A stretch of 64,000 nucleotides of DNA from Microbacterium flavescens (GTDB taxonomy: Bacteria > Actinomycetota > Actinomycetes > Actinomycetales > Microbacteriaceae): the NCBI RefSeq assembly GCF_018588945.1, contig NZ_JAFIWA010000002.1:124001-188000 (forward strand). Reading direction: 5' to 3'. Below are positions 16,787-24,221 of the stretch, piece by piece. The position numbers and the translations under genes were made by a program. The number at the start of each line of letters is the position of its first letter. Within the stretch, counting starts at the first letter, position 1. Below the pieces are notes generated by a model. The model made no database searches, was not told the origin of the DNA, and saw nothing but the letters and a program-made list of their open reading frames with translations.

Positions 16787-18142
16787 ATGACCGATACAAC
16801 GAAGGTGTCCGACGCGACTGACGCGTCCTTGACCGGCACCGCACACTCTGACGCGAAGGAGGCCGGCCTCTCGCGCAGACGCCGCGTCACCCGGCTCGTC
16901 GTCGCGATCGGGTTCGTCCTCGTGGCGGCGCTGATCCTGTTCCTGGTCACGCGTCCTCCCGTCGAGGACGCACGACCCACCACCATCGGGTTCTCGCTCA
17001 ACAGCTTCTTCCGCTGGCTGGGCGACCTCAACCCGCTCATCCAGATCCCCGTCGTGCTGCTGGTCTGGTTCGCGGTGATCGGTCTCATCCTGCTGCTGAT
17101 CGAGTACGCGCCGCGCCCCGGCCGGTTCTACTTCTGGCTGCGGCTCGTGACCTGCTTCGCGATCCCCGTGCTGGCGTTCATGCTCCTGCGCCCCTACCAG
17201 AACGCCGTCATCTACGTCCTCGCCATCGCGGTGGTGCTGGGCGGATTGCTGTTCTGGGCGGACTACCGCTCGCGCGAAGGGGCCGGGCACCTGTACCAGC
17301 TGGTCTTCTTCGCCGCTCCGGCGCTGATCCTGCTGCTGGTCGGTCTGCTGTACCCGGCGATCGCCACCTTCATCCAGTCGTTCTTCGACAAGAGCGGACA
17401 GAGCTTCGTCGGGCTCGACAACTACGTGTGGGTGTTCACGAATCCGCAGGGCTTCTGGTCGGTCATCAACTCGATCATCTGGGTCCTCGTCGCTCCGACC
17501 TTCGCCACGATCATCGGGCTCGCGTACGCGGTGTTCATCGATCGTGCGCGGGGCGAGAAGGTGCTGAAGGTGCTGATCTTCATGCCCTTCGCCATCTCGT
17601 TCGTGGGTGCCGGCATCATCTGGGGCTTCATGTACGACTACCAGCAGGGCAACCAGCTCGGCCTGCTGAACGCGATCGTCACCGCCTTCGGCCTGCCACC
17701 CGTTGCGTGGCTGTCGATCACTCCACTCGTGAACACGCTGCTCCTGCTCGTCGTGTTCATCTGGAGTCAGACCGGCCTCGCGATGGTCATCCTCTCCGCC
17801 GCGGTCAAGGCCGTGCCCACCGAGCAGATCGAGGCGGCCGCCCTCGACGGCGCGAGCGCGTGGCAGCGCTTCCGCAACGTCACGGTTCCCGGCATCCGCT
17901 CATCGATCGTCGTGGTCGTCACGACGATCGCCATCGGGGCGCTGAAGATCTACGACATCGTCGCCGTCATGACCGGCGGCCGAAACGACTCGACCGTGCT
18001 CGCGTTCGAGATGGTCAACCAGCAGCAGCGGTTCCAGAGCTACGGGCACTCCGCGGCGCTGGCTGTGGTGCTGTTCATCTTCGTCGTCCCGTTGATCGTC
18101 TTCAACGTGATTCAGATCAGGAAGCAGAGGGAGATCCGATGA
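16787..18142 (+). CDS. aglF: ABC transporter permease, AglF-type, with extra N-terminal membrane segments
   Basis: Inner-membrane permease of 451 residues. The canonical six-helix sugar permease occupies about 165-445, with the EAA loop EAAALDGASAWQRF near 350 that docks the ATPase. The first 160 residues carry four further hydrophobic segments (about 37-55, 84-105, 117-133, 139-157), so the protein is some 120-150 residues longer than a plain MalF-like subunit of this group. Its start ATG 16787 has only a weak upstream AGGCAT. The stop overlaps the next ATG (ATGA). No ATPase gene follows, so a shared MsmK-type ATPase encoded elsewhere is inferred. Confidence 0.85.
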   Translation: MTDTTKVSDATDASLTGTAHSDAKEAGLSRRRRVTRLVVAIGFVLVAALILFLVTRPPVEDARPTTIGFSLNSFFRWLGDLNPLIQIPVVLLVWFAVIGLILLLIEYAPRPGRFYFWLRLVTCFAIPVLAFMLLRPYQNAVIYVLAIAVVLGGLLFWADYRSREGAGHLYQLVFFAAPALILLLVGLLYPAIATFIQSFFDKSGQSFVGLDNYVWVFTNPQGFWSVINSIIWVLVAPTFATIIGLAYAVFIDRARGEKVLKVLIFMPFAISFVGAGIIWGFMYDYQQGNQLGLLNAIVTAFGLPPVAWLSITPLVNTLLLLVVFIWSQTGLAMVILSAAVKAVPTEQIEAAALDGASAWQRFRNVTVPGIRSSIVVVVTTIAIGALKIYDIVAVMTGGRNDSTVLAFEMVNQQQRFQSYGHSAALAVVLFIFVVPLIVFNVIQIRKQREIR

Positions 18143-19116
18143 CTGTCGGAGTGGAGGTCATCGAGCCGAATCCCGATGCGCGGACGGCTCGCGAAGTCGC
18201 GCGCGAGACGCGCAAGCACGAGAGGCTCGCCCAGAAGCGCCTGACGTCGAAGGGGGCGACGATCGCGGCGATCGTGATCGCGTTCTTCTGGACGATCCCC
18301 ACGTTCGGGCTGCTGGTCACGTCGTTCCGCCCGCCGGCCGATGTTCAGTCCACGGGCTGGTGGACCGTGTTCGTCGACCCGAACTTCACGCTGAGCAACT
18401 ACGAGGCGGCGCTCACCGCCGGCGGCACGACGCTCACCCTGGCGCAGTCTTTCGTCAACTCGCTCGCCATCACCATCCCGGTCGCGTTCTTCGCGATGGC
18501 AGTGGCCTCGATGCTGGCCTACGCGTTCGCGTGGATCGACTTCAAGGGCAAGGGGTTCCTGTTCGTCGCGGTGTTCGCGCTCCAGATCATCCCGCTGCAG
18601 ATGGCGCTCGTTCCCCTGCTGAGCCTGTTCTCGCGCGGCCTGACGGTCAACGGCGTGACGATCTTCCCGGGGCTCGACATGAGCGATGTCGACCGCAGCT
18701 TCGCGACGATCTGGATCGCCCACACGATCTTCGCGATCCCGCTGGCGGTGTTCCTGCTGCACAACTTCATCGCCGAGATCCCGCACGAGGTGATCGAGGC
18801 GGCACGCGTCGACGGCGCGGGGCACGGGCAGGTGTTCTTCCGGATCATCCTCCCGCTGGCCACGCCGGCGCTCGCGTCGTACGCGGTGCTGCAGTTCATC
18901 TGGGTGTGGAACGACCTGCTCGTGGCGACGATCTTCGCGCCATCGTCATCGCTGCCGATGACGCAATCGCTCGCGTCGCTCTCGGGCACCTGGGGCAACC
19001 AGTGGTTCCTGCAGGCGGCGGGGACGTTCCTGACGATCCTGTTCCCGCTCGTCGTGTTCTTCGCACTGCAGCGGTTCTTCGTCCGGGGCCTGCTCGCCGG
19101 AGCGACGAAGGGCTGA
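18139..19116 (+). CDS. aglG: ABC transporter permease, AglG-type
   Basis: A 325-residue second permease of the sugar importer. A first membrane segment (about 40-60) is followed by five more, and the ATPase-docking EAA loop is EVIEAARVDGAGHGQVFFRI near 218. It starts at ATG 18139 within the AglF stop (ATGA), so the two permeases should be made in equal amounts. A terminator follows the stop by 8 bp, which closes the operon without an ATPase or glucosidase gene. Confidence 0.88.
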   Translation: MTVGVEVIEPNPDARTAREVARETRKHERLAQKRLTSKGATIAAIVIAFFWTIPTFGLLVTSFRPPADVQSTGWWTVFVDPNFTLSNYEAALTAGGTTLTLAQSFVNSLAITIPVAFFAMAVASMLAYAFAWIDFKGKGFLFVAVFALQIIPLQMALVPLLSLFSRGLTVNGVTIFPGLDMSDVDRSFATIWIAHTIFAIPLAVFLLHNFIAEIPHEVIEAARVDGAGHGQVFFRIILPLATPALASYAVLQFIWVWNDLLVATIFAPSSSLPMTQSLASLSGTWGNQWFLQAAGTFLTILFPLVVFFALQRFFVRGLLAGATKG

Positions 19117-19123
19117 GACGACC

Positions 19124-19161
19124 GAAGCGGCGTCCGTACCGGGGGGCACGGACGCCGCTTC
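19124..19161 (+). terminator. Terminator after the sugar importer operon
   Basis: The stem GAAGCGGCGTCCGT / ACGGACGCCGCTTC with a GC-rich loop is followed by GTCGT, directly after the aglG stop. It lies between convergent genes and may also serve the minus-strand DUF305 gene. Confidence 0.8.
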
Positions 19162-19175
19162 GTCGTGAGGCGGTG

Positions 19176-19853
19176 CTAGCCGCAGCCGAGCCGTGCCTGC
19201 ATCGACTCCATCGCGTCGATCTCCGCGGTCTGGCCGTCCTGAATGGCCCGTGCCACCTGCAGCGCGCGGGGGTCGCTCCCCAGCTCGACGAGCGCCTCGG
19301 CCATGGGGATCGCGCCCTCATGGTGCCGGATCATCAGCTCGAGGAACAGGCAATCGGCCTCCTGGCCCGTCGCGTCCTCCAGTGCGGCGATCTCGTCGGC
19401 CGATGCCATGCCCATGGCCTCATGCGCTTCCGCGTCGGTCATCGGCTCCTCGGCGTCGCCGCCGTGGCCATGACCGGCCTCCGAGCCGCTCATCCAGCTC
19501 ATCATCGGCTCGCCCGACTGGGAGAGGCCCCACTGCACGAGCCAATCGAACATCTCGCCGCGCTGAGCCGACTGACCGGTGGCGATGTCGTAGGCGAGCA
19601 CGCGCAGCTCGGGGTCATCGGTCTTGCGGTAGATCTCCATCGCCATCTCGATGGCCTGAGCATGGTGCACCTGCATGTCGCGGGCGAATCCCGCCTCGGC
19701 GGAGGACGACCCGGGTGCGGTGCTCGGAGCCTGCGCCCCGAAGGTCGAGAAGCGCCCGATCGCGAACGCGAGACCGGCGACCGCGACGAGGACGAGTGCG
19801 ACGACCCACCAGCGCGGTCCGACCGCGGTGGGAGCCGGCGACTCGTCGCTCAT
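19176..19853 (-). CDS. DUF305 (CopM-like) membrane-anchored protein
   Basis: A 225-residue protein with one N-terminal membrane anchor (about 15-35) and two copies of the DUF305 His-rich core: DMQVHHAQAIEMAMEI near 60 and LMIRHHEGAIPMAEAL near 172. A Met/His-rich segment (SWMSGSEAGHGHGG, then EAMGM) lies between. Family members such as CopM bind copper outside the membrane; that role is plausible here but not shown. The start is ATG 19853, 8 bp after the stop of the DUF3105 gene, with which it forms an operon. Confidence 0.85.
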   Translation of the reverse strand: MSDESPAPTAVGPRWWVVALVLVAVAGLAFAIGRFSTFGAQAPSTAPGSSSAEAGFARDMQVHHAQAIEMAMEIYRKTDDPELRVLAYDIATGQSAQRGEMFDWLVQWGLSQSGEPMMSWMSGSEAGHGHGGDAEEPMTDAEAHEAMGMASADEIAALEDATGQEADCLFLELMIRHHEGAIPMAEALVELGSDPRALQVARAIQDGQTAEIDAMESMQARLGCG

Positions 19854-19861
19854 GGCTGGAC

Positions 19862-20578
19862 TCAGCGCTTGCCGGGTGCGTCGAGCGCGCCGGTGCACGC
19901 CGCACCGGGCTCGGGCACGTCGGCGCTGCGCCAGTACTCCTCGAAGAACTGCGCGATGCGCTCGTCGTCGGCCGAGTCGACCTTGAGCTGGTGGTTCCAG
20001 CTCGTCACGGCGATCGGAGCGTCCAGACCCTCATACGGCGAGAGAACCACGTAGGTCGAGGGCAGCTGCGACTCGAGCGTCGACAGGTCGTCGCCCGAGA
20101 TGTCCTCGGGGTTGTAGGTCACCCAGACGGCGCCGTGCTCCATCGAGTGCACCGCGTTCTCGTTGGGGACGGGCTGGTCGTAGAGGCCGCAGTTGAGCCA
20201 CACGGCGTTGTGCGGGCCGCCGGCGGGCGGGGTCTGCTCGTACTCGACGGAACCCTCGACGTGCTGCGTGGTGTTCTCGTAGGTCTCGACGCCCTCGATC
20301 TCGACGCCCTCGCCGCCCGGCGTGTACGCCTTGGGGGGAGCGGGCGCGAACACGATCGACGCCACGATGAGACCGATGACGACGACCGCGGCGGTGATGC
20401 CGACGACCCACCAGACGAGCTTGCTGCGACGGCGCTTGGCGAGCTGCTTCTGGTACTCCGCCAGCTTCTCCTGACGCTTCTGCTCGCGCTGCTGCTTGAC
20501 GGTGAGGTTGATCTCCGCCTGCTTCGCGGGGTTGCCGCTGGCGCGCTTGTCGGAGGGGCTCGGGGGTGTCGGGGTCAT
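19862..20578 (-). CDS. DUF3105 single-pass membrane protein
   Basis: A 238-residue protein. The N-terminal 50 residues are highly charged and predicted helical (KQQREQKRQEKLAEYQKQ), followed by one membrane helix (about 56-78) and an extracellular DUF3105 domain with conserved PPAGGPH, NCGLYDQPV and HSMEHGAVWVTY. The His/Cys/Met pattern resembles a metal site, but the function of DUF3105 is not known. It is commonly paired with DUF305 in actinobacteria, as here (8-bp gap). The start is ATG 20578 with a weak upstream site. Confidence 0.85.
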   Translation of the reverse strand: MTPTPPSPSDKRASGNPAKQAEINLTVKQQREQKRQEKLAEYQKQLAKRRRSKLVWWVVGITAAVVVIGLIVASIVFAPAPPKAYTPGGEGVEIEGVETYENTTQHVEGSVEYEQTPPAGGPHNAVWLNCGLYDQPVPNENAVHSMEHGAVWVTYNPEDISGDDLSTLESQLPSTYVVLSPYEGLDAPIAVTSWNHQLKVDSADDERIAQFFEEYWRSADVPEPGAACTGALDAPGKR

Positions 20579-20742
20579 GTGCGTGATCTCGGCTCGGGCA
20601 CCCGGCGTGACGCAAGAGGCCGTCGCGGGCAAGGGACAGGACAGGGCAATCCTATGCGAGCGCATGCGGCGCACGCCTGGGAAGGCGCCGACAGGGGGCC
20701 GTGACCGTTCCGAACGGCGAGCGGATGCCGCGCCCCGGCGAG

Positions 20743-20793
20743 TTGCGGGCGGGGACGAGGCATCCGCTATCATTGGTTCTCGAATCGATTCGA
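20743..20793 (+). promoter_or_regulatory. Possible promoter and operator of the Bcr/CflA gene
   Basis: TTGCGG (20743-20748) and TATCAT (20768-20773) lie 19 bp apart. A perfect 14-bp palindrome TCGAATCGATTCGA (20780-20793) covers the predicted start. The 300-bp gap between the DUF3105 gene and the transporter gene holds these sites and nothing else I can identify. The regulator is not adjacent. Confidence 0.45.
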
Positions 20794-20878
20794 TTTCCTT
20801 CGACGATTCCTTCCTCCTCTGCGCGCCTGAGCCGTTCCATCGGCGTCGACGCCTTCCCGCATCGCCGCCGAAACGAAT

Positions 20879-22237
20879 GTGACCGTGCTCGACACTGCCT
20901 CCATCCCCACCCAGCACTCCCCGGCCGACCCCGCTCTCCGCACAACTCCCGTGTCGTCGACCGGCGCGATCCGCACCCTCGGCGCCAATCCCGCCACCGC
21001 GCCGATCGTCCTGCACCCGGGCGACTCGATCCCGCACCGCCGGCGCATCCTCTACATCGTCCTGCTCGGCGCGCTCACGGCCCTCGGCCCGTTCACGATC
21101 GATCTCTACCTGCCGGCGTTCCCCGTGCTGGAGTCGGAGTTCCAGACGACCGCTGCGGCGATCCAGCTCACGCTCACGGGCACGATGGTCGGATTCGCGC
21201 TCGGCCAGCTGATCGTCGGGCCGCTGAGCGACAAGATCGGCCGCAGGGTTCCGCTGCTCGTCGTGACCGCGCTGCACGTCGTCGCCAGCCTTGCGGCAGC
21301 CCTCGCCCCGAGCCTCGAGCTGCTGTCGGTGGCGCGCGTCTTCATGGGCGCGGGTGCCGCTGCCGGAGGCGTCATCGCCGCCGCCGTCGTGCGCGACCTG
21401 TTCGGCGGTCGCCGGCTGGTCGTGATGCTCTCGCGCCTCGCGCTGGTCTCGGGCGTCGCGCCCGTGCTCGCGCCGCTGGTGGGCTCCGCGCTCCTCCTCG
21501 TCATGCCGTGGCGGGGCATCTTCGTCGTGCTCGGCGTGTACGGCAGCATCATGCTCGTCGCCGCCGCGATCTTCATCCCCGAGACGCTGCCGCCCGCGCG
21601 CCGCCATGAGAAGGGCGTGACGACGGTGTGGCAGCGCTACCGGAGCGTGTTCTCCGACCGCGTGTTCATCGGCGTGCTGATCATCGGCGGCATGACCTTC
21701 AGCGGCCTGTTCTCGTACCTTTCGGCCTCGTCGTTCCTGTTCCAGCAGACGTACGCGTTCGACCCGCAGCAGTACGGTCTGCTGTTCGCCGCGAACTCGC
21801 TCGGCGTCGTCCTGGGCGTCCAGGTCGCGGCGCGGCTCGCTGCGCGATTCGGACCTCAGTGGGTCATGGCGTGGTCGACGGGCGTGCTCGTGGTCGCGGC
21901 ATCCGCCATCATCATCACCGACCAGCTCGGCCTCGGCCTGTGGGGCACGATCGTGCCGCTGTTCTTCTTCATGACGGCGTGCGGCTTCACGTTCCCGTGC
22001 GTGCAGGTGCTCGCGCTCGACCGCCATGGCAAGGCGGCCGGAACGGCGCAGTCGATCATCGGCGCCACCAACTTCGGCGTCGCGGGCATCATCACGCCCG
22101 TCGTGGGATGGATCTCGGCCGGTTCCGGCATCACCGCCACCACGATGGCGTCGGTGATGGTGGGATGCGCCGTCATCGGCGCGCTGTCGCTCTGGCTGAT
22201 CGTGCGTCCGCGCACCGTCGAGCGTCTCGCGCCCTGA
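20879..22237 (+). CDS. Bcr/CflA-family MFS drug:proton antiporter
   Basis: A 452-residue transporter with twelve predicted membrane segments. The first (about 58-80) ends in FTIDLYLPAFPVLE, a signature of the Bcr/CflA (DHA1) group, and the loop 2-3 motif is GPLSDKIGRRVPLL. The group exports bicyclomycin, chloramphenicol and other drugs. Residues 1-50 form an unusual hydrophilic tail. GTG 20879 is the first start in frame after the promoter, without a clear ribosome site; a later start nearer the first helix is possible. Confidence 0.85.
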   Translation: MTVLDTASIPTQHSPADPALRTTPVSSTGAIRTLGANPATAPIVLHPGDSIPHRRRILYIVLLGALTALGPFTIDLYLPAFPVLESEFQTTAAAIQLTLTGTMVGFALGQLIVGPLSDKIGRRVPLLVVTALHVVASLAAALAPSLELLSVARVFMGAGAAAGGVIAAAVVRDLFGGRRLVVMLSRLALVSGVAPVLAPLVGSALLLVMPWRGIFVVLGVYGSIMLVAAAIFIPETLPPARRHEKGVTTVWQRYRSVFSDRVFIGVLIIGGMTFSGLFSYLSASSFLFQQTYAFDPQQYGLLFAANSLGVVLGVQVAARLAARFGPQWVMAWSTGVLVVAASAIIITDQLGLGLWGTIVPLFFFMTACGFTFPCVQVLALDRHGKAAGTAQSIIGATNFGVAGIITPVVGWISAGSGITATTMASVMVGCAVIGALSLWLIVRPRTVERLAP

Positions 22238-22250
22238 TCGGCGTCGCCCC

Positions 22251-22928
22251 TCAGCTGCAGTAGCCGACCGGGGGCAGGTCGAACGTCGCGGTGATGGTGA
22301 GGATCCGATCGCCCTTCACGCCGAACAGCAGGGAGCCGGCTGCGTCGGTGAAGACGTAGTCGGTGAATCCGGGGCTCGCGCCTCGCGGGTCGGCCCACGC
22401 CTCGAGCGACGGATAGGCGGCCTGAAGGTCGGACAGAGCCGATCCGAGGCGGATTCCCTCCGCCGTGCTCGGTGACGCGTCGACCTCGCCGAGCGGCGCG
22501 GCTTCGACTGCACTGACGGTCACCGCGCGGTAGAAGCCGGGGTGCTCCGGCGTGGAGGTGCCGCTGACGGCAGTCACGAGGCTCAGCGGCGAGTCGGGCG
22601 CGGCGGGCGCGAAGGCGGTCAGTCCCTCGCAGCGCATCTCGAAGACGAACGCCGGCGCCACGGAAGCGAGGATGGCGTCGTCGTCGAAATCGCCGAGCTG
22701 CGACGGGCCGATTCCCGCGGTCGTGATGAGCCAGGTGGAGGGATCGGAGGGGTCTTCCACCGGAGCCGCGGTCTCGGTGGGCGTGGGGGTGGGACTCGGC
22801 GTCGAGGTCTCGGATGCGAGGCCTGTGGGAACCGTGTCGGTGGTGGGCGAGGCGGTGCAGGCGGTCAGCGCGAGTGCCAGCGCCGCAGCGGCGAGAAGGG
22901 GGAGAGGACGCAACGACAGGCGAGTCAT
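22251..22928 (-). CDS. Predicted lipoprotein of unknown function
   Basis: A 225-residue protein with a lipoprotein signal peptide (lipobox LTAC, Cys24), a Thr/Pro/Ser/Glu-rich linker (about 25-60; STPSPTPTPTE), and a compact globular part with two late cysteines. A segment AEGIRLGSALSDLQAAYPSL resembles the repeat seen in secreted proteins that share a lipoprotein-plus-globular layout, but I do not recognise a named family. The start codon lies exactly 6 nt after a TAGTCT hexamer and has no room for a ribosome site. Confidence 0.75.
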   Translation of the reverse strand: MTRLSLRPLPLLAAAALALALTACTASPTTDTVPTGLASETSTPSPTPTPTETAAPVEDPSDPSTWLITTAGIGPSQLGDFDDDAILASVAPAFVFEMRCEGLTAFAPAAPDSPLSLVTAVSGTSTPEHPGFYRAVTVSAVEAAPLGEVDASPSTAEGIRLGSALSDLQAAYPSLEAWADPRGASPGFTDYVFTDAAGSLLFGVKGDRILTITATFDLPPVGYCS

Positions 22929-22934
22929 TCGCCG

Positions 22935-22940
22935 AGACTA
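22935..22940 (-). promoter_or_regulatory. -10 hexamer of a predicted leaderless mRNA (lipoprotein gene)
   Basis: TAGTCT on the minus strand ends 6 nt before the ATG at 22928, so transcription would start at or within a base of the start codon. Confidence 0.55.
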
Positions 22941-23456
22941 CTGGCCGCTCGGCGCAGCCTCCGGCGGCCTGTGGACAGGCTGCAGGCGGAACAGGCGCAC
23001 GGTGCGACCGGACTGCCGTTCGTAGTTGCGGTAGCCGGGCCACTGCCTCTCGATGTGCGTCCACACCGCATCGCGCTCCTCACCGGGCACGAGGCTCGCC
23101 CGCACCGGCATCCGTCGGCCGCGCACCGTGATGGCGGCATCCGGGTGCACGAGCAGATTGCTCGTCCATGCCGGATGCCGCTCCCCGGCGAAGTTCGTGC
23201 CGGCGACGATCGCCCGGCCCCGGCCGTCGGGGCAGTACATCAGCGGTGCATCGCGCGGCTCCCCCGACTTGGCGCCCGTCGTGTGGAGTACGAGCGAGGG
23301 GACGAGCAGCCCGCTCACCTGCACGCGTCCGCGCGAGATCCGCGTGACGAACCGCTCGATCGGAGGGAGCAGCACCGGGCCCAGAACCCTGCGGAACACC
23401 CGGGTGCGGGTGAGGGGCGCGATCAGTGCGCGGACGGTGTCGACGACGCGGGTCAT
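22938..23456 (-). CDS. Deazaflavin (F420)-type nitroreductase-family protein
   Basis: A 172-residue protein of the DDN/DUF385 split-barrel family. It has the typical VLHTTGAKSGEPRDAPLMY and AGTNFAGERHPAWTSNLL segments for deazaflavin phosphate binding. Family members use F420H2 to reduce quinones or nitro compounds, or serve as low-specificity reductases. Start ATG 23456. The next gene on the same strand, a lipoprotein gene, starts 10 bp downstream of its stop. The cofactor is inferred from the family only. Confidence 0.85.
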   Translation of the reverse strand: MTRVVDTVRALIAPLTRTRVFRRVLGPVLLPPIERFVTRISRGRVQVSGLLVPSLVLHTTGAKSGEPRDAPLMYCPDGRGRAIVAGTNFAGERHPAWTSNLLVHPDAAITVRGRRMPVRASLVPGEERDAVWTHIERQWPGYRNYERQSGRTVRLFRLQPVHRPPEAAPSGQ

Positions 23457-23546
23457 GCGGCCATCTTCCCCCGTTCTCGTTTACCAGGGGAGCGTCCGAG
23501 GTGCAACGCTCTCCGGAGGCCGGAACCCGGAGGGCACAATGGTGCG

Positions 23547-24221
23547 ATGACCGACCAGCGAACGGCCGTCGCCCGTTCCGTGACGACGTACCTCATCGTG
23601 GGCCTCGTCCTTGTGGCGCTCTCCTGCGTCCTCGGCTGGTGGATTTTGACGCACGGCGATCCGCCTTTCGCTGTGGATGTGTGGTGGAACACCGCCGTGG
23701 CGGAGCTCTCGACCCCCTTCCTCACGGGCTTCTCGCGCGTGATGAACTGGGTCGGCGGTGGATGGTTCGCCGTGCTGGTCGTGCCCATCGGCGGGGCGAT
23801 CGTTCTGATCATCCTGCGCAGGCCGTGGGCCGCGGCGTTCTTCCTCACCGCGGAGGCGGTGTCGGCCGGAGGTGTGCAGGTGCTGAAGCATCTGTTCGGC
23901 CGCGTGCGCCCCGAGGACATCATCGTCGTCTCCGATTACGGATCATTCCCCTCGGGGCATGTGGCCAACGCCGCGACGCTCGCGGTGGCCGCAGCCGTGA
24001 TCTTCCCGAGGCTCTGGGTGATGATCGTCGGAGCGTGCTGGGTGCTGCTCATGGCGTTCAGCCGCACGTACCTGCACGCGCACTGGCTCAGCGACACCGT
24101 CGGCGGTGCGATGCTCGGTGCGGGGGCAGTCCTCCTGGTCGCAGCGGCCTTCGCCGTGCCCATGGCCCGTGAGCACCCCGCTGCGGAGCGGAAGGAGGGC
24201 GTCGCTAGGCTGAGCGCATGA
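23547..24221 (+). CDS. PAP2-superfamily membrane phosphatase
   Basis: A 224-residue membrane protein with about six helices and the three lipid-phosphatase motifs: KHLFGRVRP (about 117-125), PSGH (about 137-140), and SRTYLHAHWLSD (about 172-183). The two His of the latter motifs are the catalytic pair. Members dephosphorylate undecaprenyl diphosphate or phosphatidate outside the membrane; which one applies here cannot be read. The start is ATG 23547. The stop overlaps the next gene by ATGA. Confidence 0.9.
   Translation: MTDQRTAVARSVTTYLIVGLVLVALSCVLGWWILTHGDPPFAVDVWWNTAVAELSTPFLTGFSRVMNWVGGGWFAVLVVPIGGAIVLIILRRPWAAAFFLTAEAVSAGGVQVLKHLFGRVRPEDIIVVSDYGSFPSGHVANAATLAVAAAVIFPRLWVMIVGACWVLLMAFSRTYLHAHWLSDTVGGAMLGAGAVLLVAAAFAVPMAREHPAAERKEGVARLSA
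24206..24211 (+). promoter_or_regulatory. -10 hexamer before the HerA-like gene
   Basis: TAGGCT ends 6 nt before ATG 24218, within the end of the PAP2 gene. The HerA-like gene may thus have a leaderless transcript in addition to coupling through the ATGA overlap. Confidence 0.45.

Noticed and set aside
15191..17290. A 699-residue minus-strand frame, and similar long frames opposite paa, cyd and mod genes
   Set aside because: Each mirrors a real gene on the other strand, and the translations are low-complexity Asp/Arg/Val-rich text with no motifs.
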